Of a stretch of 64,000 nt of DNA, positions 1 to 11,908 are shown in pieces (the first letter of the stretch is position 1; the number at the start of each line of letters is the position of its first letter). The notes under the pieces were generated by a model, which made no database searches, was not told the DNA's origin, and saw only the letters and a program-made list of their open reading frames with translations. The stretch is from Imbricaverruca yamaguchii (lineage: Eukaryota > Arthropoda > Thecostraca > Neoverrucidae): assembly GCA_034440575.1 (NCBI GenBank), contig JAOTOL010001438.1, forward strand, positions 183,501 through 247,500. The letters run 5' to 3'. The position numbers were made by a program, and so were the translations under genes.

Positions 1-1200
1 GCGCGCCGTAGTACGCGTTTGACGTCACCACCACCGAAATGGGGCAAGACGGACCCGACAAGCCCAGACGACTGCGACCAGCGACCGAAGACGACTCCAA
101 ATCCACTCCAAGACCACTGCGACCAGCGACTCCGAGACAATCCCCTAAGACCCGCCTACCACTTCCCCCTTCCAAACATAACCAGACAACTCCCTACCAA
201 CCCCTCTACCACTTCCCGCTGTTCCCCCTTCCAGACTTAACCAGATAGCCCCCTTCCAGACTCAACCAGACACCCCTACCCGATTCCAGACCCTCCAGCA
301 GACACCCCCACCAAACAAACACCCAACCACACAAACCCATAACCAAACAACCCACCTATCACGTCCCCCTTCCAGACTCAACCAGACACCAAATGCCGAC
401 CCCTAACCCCCCCTTTCAATTCGTCGTTCAACTTTTTAGTACTATTTTTTAGTGATGGCAGAAGTTTTCCCACAGGTTTAGACACTGTCAGATACTTGGC
501 AACACCATCGTTCTCCTGATTCACATCTGGCGATTCACATGGCTTAGCCCACAACACAGACTTCGGTGGTAACTTTTTACAGATGGTGCGCGGCGGTACG
601 TACAGAGAAACAAAGATCTCGTATCTTCCGTTTCATTGTGGGACGATTAATATAAAGATGCAATTTCTCTTGGGTGCAAACTATGCCAATAAGACGCACA
701 AATTATTGTTACTTCAGAAATTAATGATGCGTGTTATTGGGGGTGTGTTCACCCCCTCACCCCTCACCCCCTCACCCCCTCACCCCCTCCCCCCCCACAG
801 AGTGCAAACCATGTCTTTAAGAAATGTAAAATTGTATAAGTCCAAGATCTAGCAAAACTTCAAATGTTGCCTATTATGCAAAAATTCATTCCTCGTCAGC
901 TACCCCATTGTATCAGACTCCTTTGCACAAAATTGCTTGATACCCCATATTCCACAAGATTATAAAACCACTCCCAGCACAGCTATTGAAACAAAACTTA
1001 TAATCTCTTCACCATTGAATGTTTTGGATCCAAGCTTTTGAATTATATCATAGCAAAGTATTCTCTGCATTCGGAGATACCAAATTCTAAGACTGTTGTA
1101 AAAAATCACATTAAGACATACTTCTTGAGCAGATATTAAAATACTTGGCAGATCAAGTGTTTCTGTGTGTGTATGTTTGTACAGGGATGCTGGCATGTGA
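1..1200. other. No gene recognised; C-rich low-complexity DNA
   Basis: I see no coding region here. From about 160 to 400 a loose motif (ccttccagactcaaccagac) recurs several times with divergence, and a run of CCCCTCA-type units lies near 755-795. The short open frames are shadows of this low-complexity sequence. Confidence 0.6.
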
Positions 1201-1216
1201 GTGTATGTGTATGTGT

Positions 1217-1293
<77 letters not shown>

Positions 1294-1366
1294 GCGGGGT
1301 GTTGTCATGTGATTATGTGTGTGTGTGTATGTGTGTGTGTATGTGCGTGCGTGCGTGCGTGCACTT
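1201..1366. repeat. (GT)n microsatellite, interrupted
   Basis: A pure GT run from about 1220 to 1291 is followed, after a short unique stretch, by more GT/GTGC repeats to about 1362. It sits just beyond the 3' end of the minus-strand LINE. Confidence 0.95.
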
Positions 1367-1490
1367 AACTATATATAAAGTTGAAAACATAAAGACATAA
1401 AGACATAAAAGATCAGTGCAACTCTGAGCCACAAGGGCCCTTCTTGGTTGCACTCTGTACACTGAACCAGTTGCCCACCAAATCTGCCAA

Positions 1491-4400
1491 TCAGCCCTCC
1501 CTGTAATACTGAAAAGCAAGCCCTCTATTCTTATAATGATTGTCTATGCTGTTTTTAAAGATGTTCAATGTTCTGCTACTGACGATGTTTTCTGGCAGCT
1601 GGTTCCAGTGTTCCACTACCCTGTTGGTGAAGAAAGTTTGCCTTAACCTTGTTCTGCTGTGGTTAATTTTAATTTTGAATTTATGACCTCTAATTGCATC
1701 ATTTCTCTTAAATTCAAACATTTCCCCAAGGTATCCCCTCTCCAGACGATTGACAAATTTAAAGACCTCGATGAGATCTCCTCTCAGCCTTCTATATCTA
1801 AGTGAAAACATATTCAATTTCTTCAATCTTTCCTCATATGCCAGGTTGCTTATGCCATTAACCATTTTTGTAGCCCTCTTTTGTACTCTCTCTAAAAGCC
1901 AACAATCTTTTTCATTGCTAGGAGACCAAGCTTGGATGCAGAATTCCAAATGTGGCCTGACGTATGCACAGTAAAGCTTCCTGATCACTTCCTCACTTCT
2001 GTATGATACATTCCTATTTATTGCCCCGAGCATTCTCAGTGCCTTCTTCCTGGCTTCCTTGGTCTGTTCTGATGCCCCCAATTTTGTGTTTAGAATAACA
2101 CCTAAATCCTTCTCCTGTTGAGTCACTGATAGCACTTGGCCACCCATCAAGTATGGAGCCTTCATATGCTGCTTACCTACATGCATGATTTTGCACTTAT
2201 CAAAATTAAATTTCATTTGCCATTCTTCGGACCACTTCACAAGTTCGTCTAAGTCTTTTTGCAGCGAGATATGCTCATCCTGACCTGTTATTGCCCTAAA
2301 GACCTTCAAATCATCTGCAAATTCCAAAACTTTACTGCTTAGGCCACTTTCAATGTTATTTACAAATATAATGAACAGTAATGGCCCTAGTACTGACCCC
2401 TGGGGGACTCCACTAAGAACATTTTGCCATGATGACTTTGTACCATTTAGCATCACTCTTTGCTGTCTATCTGAAAGCCACAACTCTATCCATTTTAAGA
2501 TGCTACCTGCAATACCATGGGACTGAAGCTGTATCATTAACCGTTTATGGGGTACCTTGTCAAAGGCCTTACTAAAGTCAAGATATGCTACATCAACCTG
2601 ATTTCCCTGATCAAATTGTTCTGTGGCGAAGTTCAAAAAGTCCAAGAGGTTTGTGAGACACGATCGTCCTTTTCTAAATCCATGTTGAGTATCTTGAATC
2701 AATCTGCTACCTTCCAGATAACTAACTATTCTATCCTTGATAATTGATTCGAGTACCTTGCAGACTAGGGATGTGAGACTTATTGGCCTATAGTTTTCAA
2801 CTTTCCCTCTTTCTCCTTTCTTGAAAATAGGAACTACATTTGCCCTTTTCCAATCGGTTGGAATTTCATTATGTGAAACTGATCTACAAAATATTATACT
2901 AAGTGGAAATGCCAGTTCCTTTTCAGTTTCCCGCAACACCCTAGCATAAATGTCATCAGGTCCTGCTGCCTTATTTGGCTTTATTTTCCTGATATGATTG
3001 TAAACAACATCACTACCAATGAAATCAACATCATTTGTCAGATCCCATGTATCTGAACTATGGTGTACGGTCGGCAGATTGGTCATATCTTCCAATGTAA
3101 ACACTGATTTGAACTGCTTGCTCAGCTCCTCAACCATCTCACTATCCTCACCCAATGTAGTCCCGTTTACTTCCAGTGGACCAATTGTGTTAGAAACTTT
3201 ACTCAGCTTGTAGAAACTAAAGAACTTTTTACTGTCCCCATTACAGTTTCTAGCTAAATCCAGTTCCTTTGCTCGCTTTGCTGCTCTGGTTTTTTGCTTC
3301 ACAGTGTCTCTAGCTTTTCGATACGCCTTTAGATTAATGACATTTGAGGCTTCTTTAAAAACTCTAAATGCAGTTTTCTTAGCCTTAATTGCTTTTATCA
3401 CGTCTGGTGTAAGCCATGCTGGCTTTCCTACCCTTCTTTGCGTCTTTGCTTTTGGGGGACATGTCTAATCTGAGTTTCCTTTAAGTAAGATTTGAACTTT
3501 TCCCACATTTCACAGGCATTTAAATTGGAGAATTCTTCTTCCCATCTGATGGCACTTAAAGCCGCTCTCATGCCGTTAAAGTCTGCTTTGTTGAAATTTG
3601 GAACCTTTACCAAATTATCCTTGATAGTTTCCCTACATGTGCCTTGAATCTAACTATGTTATGGTCACTTTTTCCCAGAGTTTCGCCTACAGTCAAGTCT
3701 TGAACCAAGTCACTTAAATCCGAGAATACAAGGTCCAAGAATGAACCATGCCTGGTAGGTTCCGGTACAAACTGGTGTAAGAACAGGTCCTCTTCAAGGC
3801 ATTTCCTGAACATTTTGCATGATGGGGAGCCAACACCAGCATTTTCATAAACTTTTTAGATTAAAGTCACCGAGAATAAGGTACTTCCTCTTAAAGTTTC
3901 TACTGATTTCCTCACAAATCACCTTGTCAAGCTCCAGTTGCTGAGAATGTGGCAGGGTTCCTGATCGGTAGAAAGCTCCTATCCTAAGAGTATTGCTGTT
4001 GCCTTTTCCCACAGTGACATCAAGCCAAATGGACTCCACAGACACATTTTTATCCCCACCTTCTACTTTTTGAGAACTGAATAAGCTATTCACATAGAGC
4101 ATTACACCACCCCCTTTCATTGCTGGACCCCTATTGCACGAAAAACATATTGTATCCCTGGATCTCATAGTCCTGTAAGTTATCTCCAAAATATCCTTCA
4201 CTGACCCATGCCTCCGTAATGCAAACAAAATCCGGTTCCTCCTCAGCAACATAACACTTGAACTCATCAAATTTGGAACGGATACTCTGAGCATTAAACA
4301 TCATACACTTAACAAATGCTCCATAACCACCTTTGGCTTTTTTCATATTGAGGAGTTCTTTTATCACTAGATAAACTATAACTCTGTCCCCTTGAGTTGC

Positions 4401-4499
4401 TGCTGTCCCTATTTGCAGACTTTGAGGTTCTATTGCCTTGGCTGACACTATTGGAATATTCCTGAGTTGGCAATGCAATTTCATCCCTCCCCACCCCAT
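1491..4499 (-). pseudogene. LINE ORF2: endonuclease-reverse transcriptase, frameshifted
   Basis: The protein would nick target DNA and reverse-transcribe the element RNA. The endonuclease starts around 4300 (FNAQSIRSK, ITEAW) and includes LILGDFN and GKSDHNIV. The reverse transcriptase follows, with RPISLTSLVCKVLESI, QHGFRKGRS, YLDFSKAFDKVPH, GVPQGSVLGPLLF and the catalytic FADD box (2310-2321) intact. The RT part is open for about 636 codons (3401-1491). The endonuclease part is broken by single-base indels near 4135, 3850, 3635 and 3438. Where comparison with the nested plus copy is possible, these sit at short A or G runs. The start of ORF2 is uncertain; 4499 is the most upstream Met in that frame. 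Confidence 0.9.
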
Positions 4500-4502
4500 T
4501 TC

Positions 4503-4664
4503 CTAGTTTCCCTGAAGGACATGCTCATATACTTTGCCTAACACATGGACCCCCTTCTCAGAAAAATGCAGGCCATCCTTCTGATAGAGGTCCCACGATG
4601 CATAAAACCTGCTCCACTCGTCTACAAATGTAAAACCTAGCTCCTGGCAGAGCTGTCCTACCCT
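4503..4664 (-). pseudogene. LINE ORF1, C-terminal piece (SGNH block V)
   Basis: This is the end of ORF1 of the minus-strand LINE, separated from the rest by the nested copy. It reads to a TAG at 4503-4505, just before ORF2. It contains DGLHFSEKG, the Asp-x-x-His block that closes the SGNH/GDSL hydrolase fold. Joined at the short target-site duplication, it continues the reading frame of the 7247-8035 fragment. Confidence 0.82.
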
Positions 4665-4670
4665 GGTGTT

Positions 4671-7240
4671 CCCAGCAGCAACTGGAGCTTGACAAGGTGA
4701 TTTGTGAGGAAATCAGTAGAAACTTTAAGAGGAAGTGCCTTATTCTCGGTGACTTTAATCTAAAAGGTTATGAAAATGCTGGTGTTGGCTCCCCATCATG
4801 CAAAATGTTCAGGAAATGCCTTGAAGAGGACCTGTTCTTACACCAGTTTGTATCGGAACCTACCAGGCATGGTTCATTCTTGGACCTTGTATTCTCGGAT
4901 TTAAGTGACTTGGTTCAAGACTTGACTGTAGGCGAAACTCTGGGAAAAAAGTGACCATAACATAGTTAGATTCATGGCACATGTAGGGGAAACTATCAAG
5001 GATAATTTGGTAAAGGTTCCAAATTTCAACAAAGCAGACTTTAACGGCATGAGAGCGGCTTTAAGTGCCATCAGATGGGAAGAAGAATTCTCCAATTTAA
5101 ATGCCTGTGAAATGTGGGAAAAGTTCAAATCTTACTTAAAGGAAACTCAGATTAGACATGTCCCCCAAAAGCAAAGACGCAAAAGAAGGGTAGGAAAGCC
5201 AGCATGGCTTACACCAGACGTGATAAAAGCAATTAGGGCTAAGAAAACTGCATTTAGAGTTTTTAAAGAAGCCTCAAATGTCATTAATCTAAAGGCGTAT
5301 CGAAAAGCTAGAGACACTGTGAAGCAAAAAACCAGAGCAGCAAAGCGAGCAAAGGAACTGGATTTAGCTAGAAACTGTAATGGGGACAGTAAAAAGTTAT
5401 TTAGTTTCTACAAGCTGAGTAAAGTTTCTAACACAATTGGTCCACTGGAAGTAAACGGGACTACATTGGGTGAGGATAGTGAGATGGTTGAGGAGCTGAG
5501 CAAGCAGTTCAAATCAGTGTTTACATTGGAAGATATGACCAATCTGCCGACCGTACACCATAGTTCAGATACATGGGATCTGACAAATGATGTTGATTTC
5601 ATTGGTAGTTATGTTGTTTACAATCATAGCAGGAAAATAAAGCCAAATAAGGCAGCAGGACCTGATGATATTTATGCTAGGGTGTTGCGGGAAACTGAAA
5701 AGGAACTGGCATTTCCACTTAGTATAATATTTTGTAGATCAGTTTCACATAATGAAATTCCAACCGATTGGAAAAGGGCAAATGTAGTTCCTATTTTCAA
5801 GAAAGGAGAAAGAGGGAAAGTTGAAAACTATAGGCCAATAAGTCTCACATCCCTAGTCTGCAAGGTACTCGAATCAATTATCAAGGATAGAATAGTTAGT
5901 TATCTGGAAGGTAGCAGATTGATTCAAGATACTCAACATGGATTTAGAAAAGGACGATCGTGTCTCACAAACCTCTTGGACTTTTTGAACTTCGCCACAG
6001 AACAATTTGATCAGGGAAATCAGGTTGATGTAGCATATCTTGACTTTAGTAAGGCCTTTGACAAGGTACCCCATAAACGGTTAATGATACAGCTTCAGTC
6101 CCATGGTATTGCAGGTAGCATCTTAAAATGGATAGAGTTGTGGCTTTCAGATAGACAGCAAAGAGTGATGCTAAATGGTACAAAGTCATCATGGCAAAAT
6201 GTTCTTAGTGGAGTCCCCCAGGGGTCAGTACTAGGGCCATTACTGTTCATTATATTTGTAAATAACATTGAAAGTGGCCTAAGCAGTAAAGTTTTGAAAT
6301 TTACGGATGATTTGAAGGCCTTTAGGGCAATAACAGGTCAATATGAGCATATCTCGCTGCAAAAAGACTTAGACGAACTTGTGAAGTGGTCCGAAGAATG
6401 GCAAATGAAATTTAATTTTGATAAGTGCAAAATCATGCATGTAGGTAAGCAGCATATGAAGGCTCCATACTTGATGGGTGGCCAAGTGCTATCAGTGACT
6501 CAACAGGAGAAGGATTTAGGTGTTATTCTAAACACAAAATTTGGGGCATCAGAACAGACCAAGGAAGCCAGGAAGAAGGCACTGAGAATGCTCGGGGCAA
6601 TAAATAGGAATGTATCATACAGAAGTGAGGAAGTGATCAGGAAGCTTTACTGTGCATACGTCAGGCCACATTTGGAATACTGCATCCAAGCTTGGTCTCC
6701 TAGCTATGAAAAAGATTGTTGGCTTTTAGAGAGAGTACAAAAGAGGGCTACAAAAATGGTTAATGGCATAAGCAACCTGGCATATGAGGAAAGATTGAAG
6801 AAATTGAATATGTTTTCACTTAGATATAGAAGGCTGAGAGGAGATCTCATCGAGGTCTTTAAATTTGTCAATGGTCTGGAGAGGGGATACCTTGGGGAAA
6901 TGTTTGAATTTAACAGAAATGATGCAATTAGAGGTCATAAATTCAAAATTAAAATTAACCACAGCAGAACAAGGTTAAGGCAAACTTTCTTCACCAACAG
7001 GGTAGTGGAACACTGGAACCAGCTGCCAGAAAACATCGTCAGTAGCAGAACATTGAACATCTTTAAAAACAGCATAGACAATCATTATAAGAATAGAGGG
7101 CTTGCTTTTCAGTATTACAGGGAGGGCTGATTGGCAGATTTGGTGGGCAACTGGTTCAGTGTACAGAGTGCAACCAAGAAGGGCCCTTGTGGCTCAGAGT
7201 TGCACTGATCTTTTATGTCTTTATGTCTTTATGTCTTTAT
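4671..7240 (+). mobile_element. 5'-truncated CR1-like LINE inserted antiparallel into its own family
   Basis: Sequence homologous to the minus copy starts at about 4676, inside the endonuclease domain, and ends in four 8-bp tail units (about 7210-7240). It is flanked by ggtgtt at 4665-4670 and 7241-7246, a probable 6-bp target-site duplication. Outside these flanks the two halves of the other copy's ORF1 join up. So this is a later insertion into ORF1 of the minus copy, truncated at the 5' end as LINE copies usually are. Together the copies form an inverted repeat of roughly 2.5 kb per arm. Confidence 0.88.
4697..7130 (+). pseudogene. LINE ORF2 fragment: endonuclease C-terminus and reverse transcriptase
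   Basis: It begins in the endonuclease (CEEISRNFKRK, LILGDFN). It is frameshifted at an A run near 4943-4949 and then open from 4974 to the TGA at 7128-7130 (about 718 codons). RT motifs match the minus copy, but the catalytic box reads FTDD (about 6300-6311) instead of FADD. I count about a dozen amino-acid differences by eye over the shared 636 residues, so the two copies are closely related and recent. Confidence 0.9.
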
Positions 7241-7246
7241 GGTGTT

Positions 7247-8035
7247 AGCTGCCAGTGCCCTAGAGCTCCACTCAGGGGAGGCTCTAGCCCTAGGCAAAAT
7301 TCCTGTTACAAGCACTCTATTGGTACCCTTCAGGGTGGCCAGAAGGGCCCTGTACTCCCGCAGAAGCTCCTCGCTCCTAGTATGACCTATGTTATTTACC
7401 CCTACATGCACTATGACTGTGTTAAACTGGTGATCACTGGTGACCTGTGCCACCGCAGTTACCAGGTCCTTCACCTTGGCACCAGGCCTGATGATGCACC
7501 TCCTGTCCCTCCTACCTTTACAAAATACCCGCTCTAAATGACGCACACGAGAGTCTCCTATGACCAGCACTGACTCCTTACTACTGCTATCCTGGGGGCA
7601 GTCATCCAATGCCTGGAACATATTTGTTGTTACTATGCCTGCTCGCTGGGCCGGTCGGCTACACTTCCTCCCGCTCCTACCACCTGCCACCTGCCACTCA
7701 CTGACCCTTTCCTTAGGTTCGCGTCTCCAAATCCTCCACCCCCTGACCTCATGCCACTTCCCCTCCTGTGACCTACCAGAACTACCCCTCCTCTGTTCAC
7801 TATTAACACTATTAACACTCCCCTCTTGAGAGATCCCAGCCACCTCCACAGTAGGGGAAACCTCAGCTACCTGGTGGCCTGCGACCACCTGGGCATATGA
7901 TGTCCCTGCTACGGATTGACCCCTTGTTGCTTTATCTTGCCTACCCTGTGCAATAAGGGCAGCCTTGAGGTTGGAAACCTCTGCCTTAAGGGTCCTAATT
8001 TCTTCCTCTAGTGCCTGCATCCTGGTCGAAACCAT
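7247..8035 (-). pseudogene. LINE ORF1, N-terminal piece (coiled coil and SGNH domain)
   Basis: The N-terminus is a short coiled coil (MQALEEEIRTLKAEVSNL), followed by a low-complexity linker. The SGNH/GDSL-like domain then begins with VLVIGDSRVRHLE (block I, Ser) and has VHVGVNNIG (the Asn block). CR1-group ORF1 proteins of this type bind nucleic acid and often carry an esterase-like domain. The frame is cut where the nested copy was inserted (7246) and resumes at 4664. Its own start at 8035 lies directly downstream of the 5' monomers. Confidence 0.85.
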
Positions 8036-8090
8036 CCTAAACGCTGCAGCTTATGCCTAGATTTAGATTCAAATTAACTTGCTAAATTAA

Positions 8091-8734
8091 CTTGCTAAAC
8101 AACCGACAAAAAAGCTAACTATCATTCACTATAAATCGCTACCTCCTATACTGTCAGTTAAATATCTGAGTGCCTCAAGAAAAGCAGAAACTATTAAACA
8201 ATTGTTTGTTTTTCTTGTTTTGTTTTCTTTTTAAATAAATTAAATAACTAAACAAGATGTCTAATCTAATTGTCTTCCACACAAGTAGACAACTATATAA
8301 ATATCCCTTTGATATCACTTATGGCTAGACAGAAAAATGAACAGTCACACAGCACTTATGAATACCCCCAACTTACTACTAATTAAACTATCTTAAACTT
8401 CAACACCAAACACACTTGCTAAACAACCGACAAAAAAGCTAACTATCATTCACTATAAAGCGCTACCTCCTATACTGTCAGTTAAATATCTATGCCTAAG
8501 AAAAGCAGAAACTATTAAACAATTGTTTTTTTTTTTTTTTTTTTTTTTTTTAAATAAATTAAATAACTAAACAAGATGTCTAATCTAATTGTCTTCCACA
8601 CAAGTAGACAACTATATAAATATCCCTTTGATATCACTTATGGCTAGACAGAAAAATGAACAGTCACACAGCACTTATGAATACCCCCAACTTACTACTA
8701 ATTAAACTATCTTAAACTTCAACACCAAACACAC
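8091..8734 (-). repeat. Two tandem about 320-bp monomers, putative LINE 5' UTR/promoter
   Basis: Two near-identical units, 8091-8414 (324 bp) and 8415-8734 (320 bp), both start with CTTGCTAAACAACCGAC and end with CAACACCAAACACAC on the plus strand. They differ by small indels, and the second has a pure T run near 8526-8550. They lie directly upstream (minus sense) of ORF1. Tandem promoter monomers are known in some LINEs, such as mouse L1; the promoter role here is inference. Confidence 0.8.
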
Positions 8735-8735
8735 T

Positions 8736-10430
8736 ATGCACACTTTACTAAAACACCCAACCAATGGTTTCTCCAACATTCCACCCAGCAACAAGCCCAT
8801 GCTTAACTGGATGGAGTTGTGGGATGAGCCAAAGTTAAAAATAAATCAGGAGTACTCATTACCATCCGGCCACAAACCAGCTGCTAACATTATAGTTTAG
8901 ACCCTAATTTCTTGTTGGTATGGATCCAGGGTCAGTCACATGCCTCCTTTGGGTATGGGTATGCTAACAGCATTCTTTATCATTAGTTTTATTGCTCTAA
9001 TATCTGGTGCTTTGTATGCTTCTTTATTGGTTTTCCATCTCTTAGCTGGGAGTGCCGCGACTTTACTATTTATTGTATGGTGTCAATGTAAGGTGCTTGC
9101 AGTCGTTGGGTAAGAGGAGGGGGCGCTCCTGGTCACCTGATCTTGGGTGGCGGACATTAAACAAAAAATATATATGAAGGTTGCAGGTTCGTATTTCCCA
9201 ATGCTTCAGTTAGCAGTAGTCAGGATTGTTTAATACAACGAAGAATGGCTCTTAAGTGCTCCTGGGTTTTAGACATTGCGTGAGACGAAATGTACGACAC
9301 TCAATATACCAGGAGGTGCTGAGTTTACATCAAAAGTAACGTTAGGGATTATGCTATATTACTCAGCGTTTAGGCCAGGGGCCATCGTCACCCATCAAAG
9401 AGCTGGGACTTCCCCCAGTGGACCGCAGGGGTGCGCCGCTCTGCCGACTGCAGAGGTGCACCAAAATCGGCTGAGGTTCCCCTCTCAGCAGACCGCAAGG
9501 TTACCCCTAAAATGGCTGCAGGGGTACCGCAGCAACAACTTGGATGTCCCTGTCTGCAGCTTGCAGAAGTGCCTCAGCAACGGCTGGAGTGGCCTTAGAC
9601 ATTGCACTGCAGAGTTCCTCCATGCTAGTGAAAAATGCTCCGGAAGTTTGGGGAGCAGCAGTGCCCACGCGCCCATTGCCCCACTGGCATTAACATAAAA
9701 AGCATTCACTTTGAAGAGGGGGAGTTGAGTTTCATGGCCGTCTTCTAGCTACGTTTGTGGCTATGCTGTCAAATGATGGCAACGCGCAAGCATATTATAA
9801 TAACGAAACTGTGTTACACCGAATTCTACGAATATTTCAAGTGGTGATTAATCTAAGGCAAACTTCCCGCAGCTAATATGGAAAAGAAGAAAACAATATG
9901 GGCATAGAAGCATAACATGAAGGAAAAATTCAGCTTCGTCCCAAAATATTTACGATCGAAAACCATCCAGCGTACTCTTCCCTAAACATGGGTGAAGGCA
10001 AGGAGGCACACATATGTTTTTGTCATAACTTCGGGGCCCGTCCTCAGTGGCGGATCCCTGATTTGACAAGAGGACGGAATTCATAATTGTAGTGCTCCCT
10101 GGGCTTGTGTACCCTTATGCATTTCATCGTCGTTGACTGGTGGGTGCGGGCCCTTCGAAATTGCATGGACTGTATTGAAAGTAGCATCGCACCATGGCTG
10201 ATGTTGGTCTTCGTAGGCTTCGTGTTGACTGTTTGACACGGGGCCTCTCCGCCCGCTCAACTATGCTTTCCGTTGGCTCAGAGGCACTCTTTAGCGGATC
10301 AAGGGCAAAACCCTCTGTTGGTCAGACCTTCTACGTCAGTCCTGGTGCCCTTCAAACGATCTGTGGCCCTCCATCGACGTAGAAGCCCTTCACATCGGCC
10401 CAGGCCGGGTCCTTGGTCTCCCCGTGGGAA
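8736..10430. other. No gene recognised
   Basis: This AT-moderate intergenic sequence has only short open frames and no domain I can recognise. A motif based on ccgcaggggtgcgcc / ctgcagaggtgc recurs loosely around 9420-9570. Confidence 0.5.
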
Positions 10431-10432
10431 CT

Positions 10433-10775
10433 CTCCGTCGACCCTGGACCGTCTTCATCGGCCCGGGGCCGACTTCATCAGCCCGGGCCCGTCTTCATCA
10501 GCCCGGGGCCGACTTCATCAGGCCGGGTCCGTCTTCATCAGCCCGGGGCCGTCTTCATCGGCCCGGGTCCGTCTTCATCGGCCCGGGTCCGTCTTCATCA
10601 GCCCGGGGCCGACTTCATCAGCCCGGGTCCGTCTTCATCAGCCCGGGTCCGTCTTCATCAGCCCGGGGCCGTCTTCATCGGCCCGGGTCCGTCTTCATCA
10701 GCCCGGGTCCGTCTTCATCGGCCCGGGTCCGACTTCATCGGCCCGGGGCCGACTTCATCAGGCCGGGGCCCTTTT
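10433..10775. repeat. GC-rich 20-bp minisatellite
   Basis: About 17 tandem copies of a 20-bp unit (gcccgggtccgtcttcatca) with interchangeable a/g and t/g positions. All frames stay open because the unit lacks stops, which produces spurious 170-215 residue frames. Confidence 0.93.
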
Positions 10776-11398
10776 CGTCGACCAAGGGGTCCTTCACGTC
10801 GGCCCACTGGCCTTTCAAGTTGGCCCTGGGGCCTTCACCGGTCGCCCGGAGGCCCTCGGGAGAGTCAAATTTATTGTGTGCTTCATTTGCGTTCTACGTT
10901 GAAGCACGTGTTGAATGTGTTCAGGCAAACATGACGAATGTAGACATATCTGTGGGAAAAATTGTCGCAAACTTGAACTTGCCATTCAAAATACCCCAGA
11001 ATGGCCCGAGGTTAAAAAAAGGTCACTCGAGTTTAGCTGAGGTTCATGACCCAGTTGATCTCGTGACCTGACGCACACCACAAAATCACATTGAAATTAC
11101 ATAACATGTTATTCTGAAACACGTCATCGACATTAGCTCACACAGTGGCTGGCGGGAAGCCCATAGCCTAATGTATTTCAGGCAGGACCTTAGCTCATTT
11201 ACATTCATAATTGATCTTTGGTCAAAAGTTGCATGTGCAAAAGTTGCGCATACTCGACGAAATTAGGACGGCGATGATCTCTGTTTTTAGTTTCGACCCA
11301 CCGGTTTAGAATTAGGGGGGTTCGAAAAGACTTAGTCGAGCCGACATCGAACCCCAGCCGAACCGAGATTACCGGCGCATCAGTCAGGCAAGGAATAG

Positions 11399-11455
11399 AC
11401 GCTATATGACCAATGCAGTCGATGCGCCCTTAAATCCAAATATCCACCTAACCAG
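11399..11455 (+). mobile_element. Mini-SINE copy 1 (about 55 bp)
   Basis: It has the family layout: GACGCTATATGACC head, GTCGATGCGCCC, then a CCAAATATCCACC-type tail. It is flanked by cagtcaggcaagga (before) and cagtcgggcagga (after), a slightly diverged target-site duplication of about 13 bp. Confidence 0.7.
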
Positions 11456-11904
11456 TCGGGCAGGAGACGACTTTTCTCGAAAGCATTATTCGATAACAAA
11501 GGAAGGGTATTCTTTGGCTCACTATTCTGCATGTTGTGCATTATTCTGCCCTCGTAAGGTGTGTCTAGACGTAGTGCTTCGACCAATTGCTTCTCCGATT
11601 GTACATTGTTTTTTTAGCAGCAAGGCATGGATCGGTCAGCATTTCTGCCGAGCCAGTTAGGTCGGAACACTTTGGCGTTAGAGGGATTCGAACCAAAGGT
11701 TCCAAAATGTTTCCACACATGCATAGCACTCCTCACAAACTTTACCAATCAATGCCATTGTAAGTACAAAGCACTTGACAACGGCCGGAAAAGGAGTTGG
11801 TTGAAAAAGCTATATTCCGCCTTCTTCACCGCGCACATGTGCCATTCGACCTTTTGGGAAAGGTGTGTTACATGGAAAACTGTCTTCTACACTTGGTGAA
11901 ATCA
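11456..11904. other. No gene recognised
   Basis: Only short open frames are present. This is spacer between the mini-SINE and the TTAA element. Confidence 0.5.
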
Positions 11905-11908
11905 TTAA

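Larger units (their letters stand above)
1389..8735 (-). mobile_element. Near-complete CR1-like LINE (host copy), split by a nested insertion
   Basis: This non-LTR retrotransposon reads on the minus strand. In order it has tandem 5' monomers (8734-8091), ORF1 with coiled coil and SGNH-type domain (8035-7247, continuing at 4664-4503), ORF2 with AP-like endonuclease and reverse transcriptase (4499-1491), a short 3' region and a tail of 8-bp units (TCTTTATG on the sense strand, near 1389-1411). An 8-bp tail repeat and an SGNH-domain ORF1 are typical of the CR1/L2 group. Positions 4671-7240 are a second copy inserted in the opposite orientation within ORF1. The 5' boundary is placed at the end of the monomers and could lie further out. 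Confidence 0.88.

Noticed and set aside
4671..7240. Twin-priming inversion within a single LINE insertion
   Set aside because: Twin priming inverts the 5' part without duplicating the 3' part. Here both arms contain the whole RT and 3' tail, and ORF1 of the other copy resumes on both sides, so a nested second insertion fits better.
10273..11071. Pro/Arg/Ser-rich frames of 170-215 codons
   Set aside because: All three plus-strand frames are open because of the 20-bp minisatellite.
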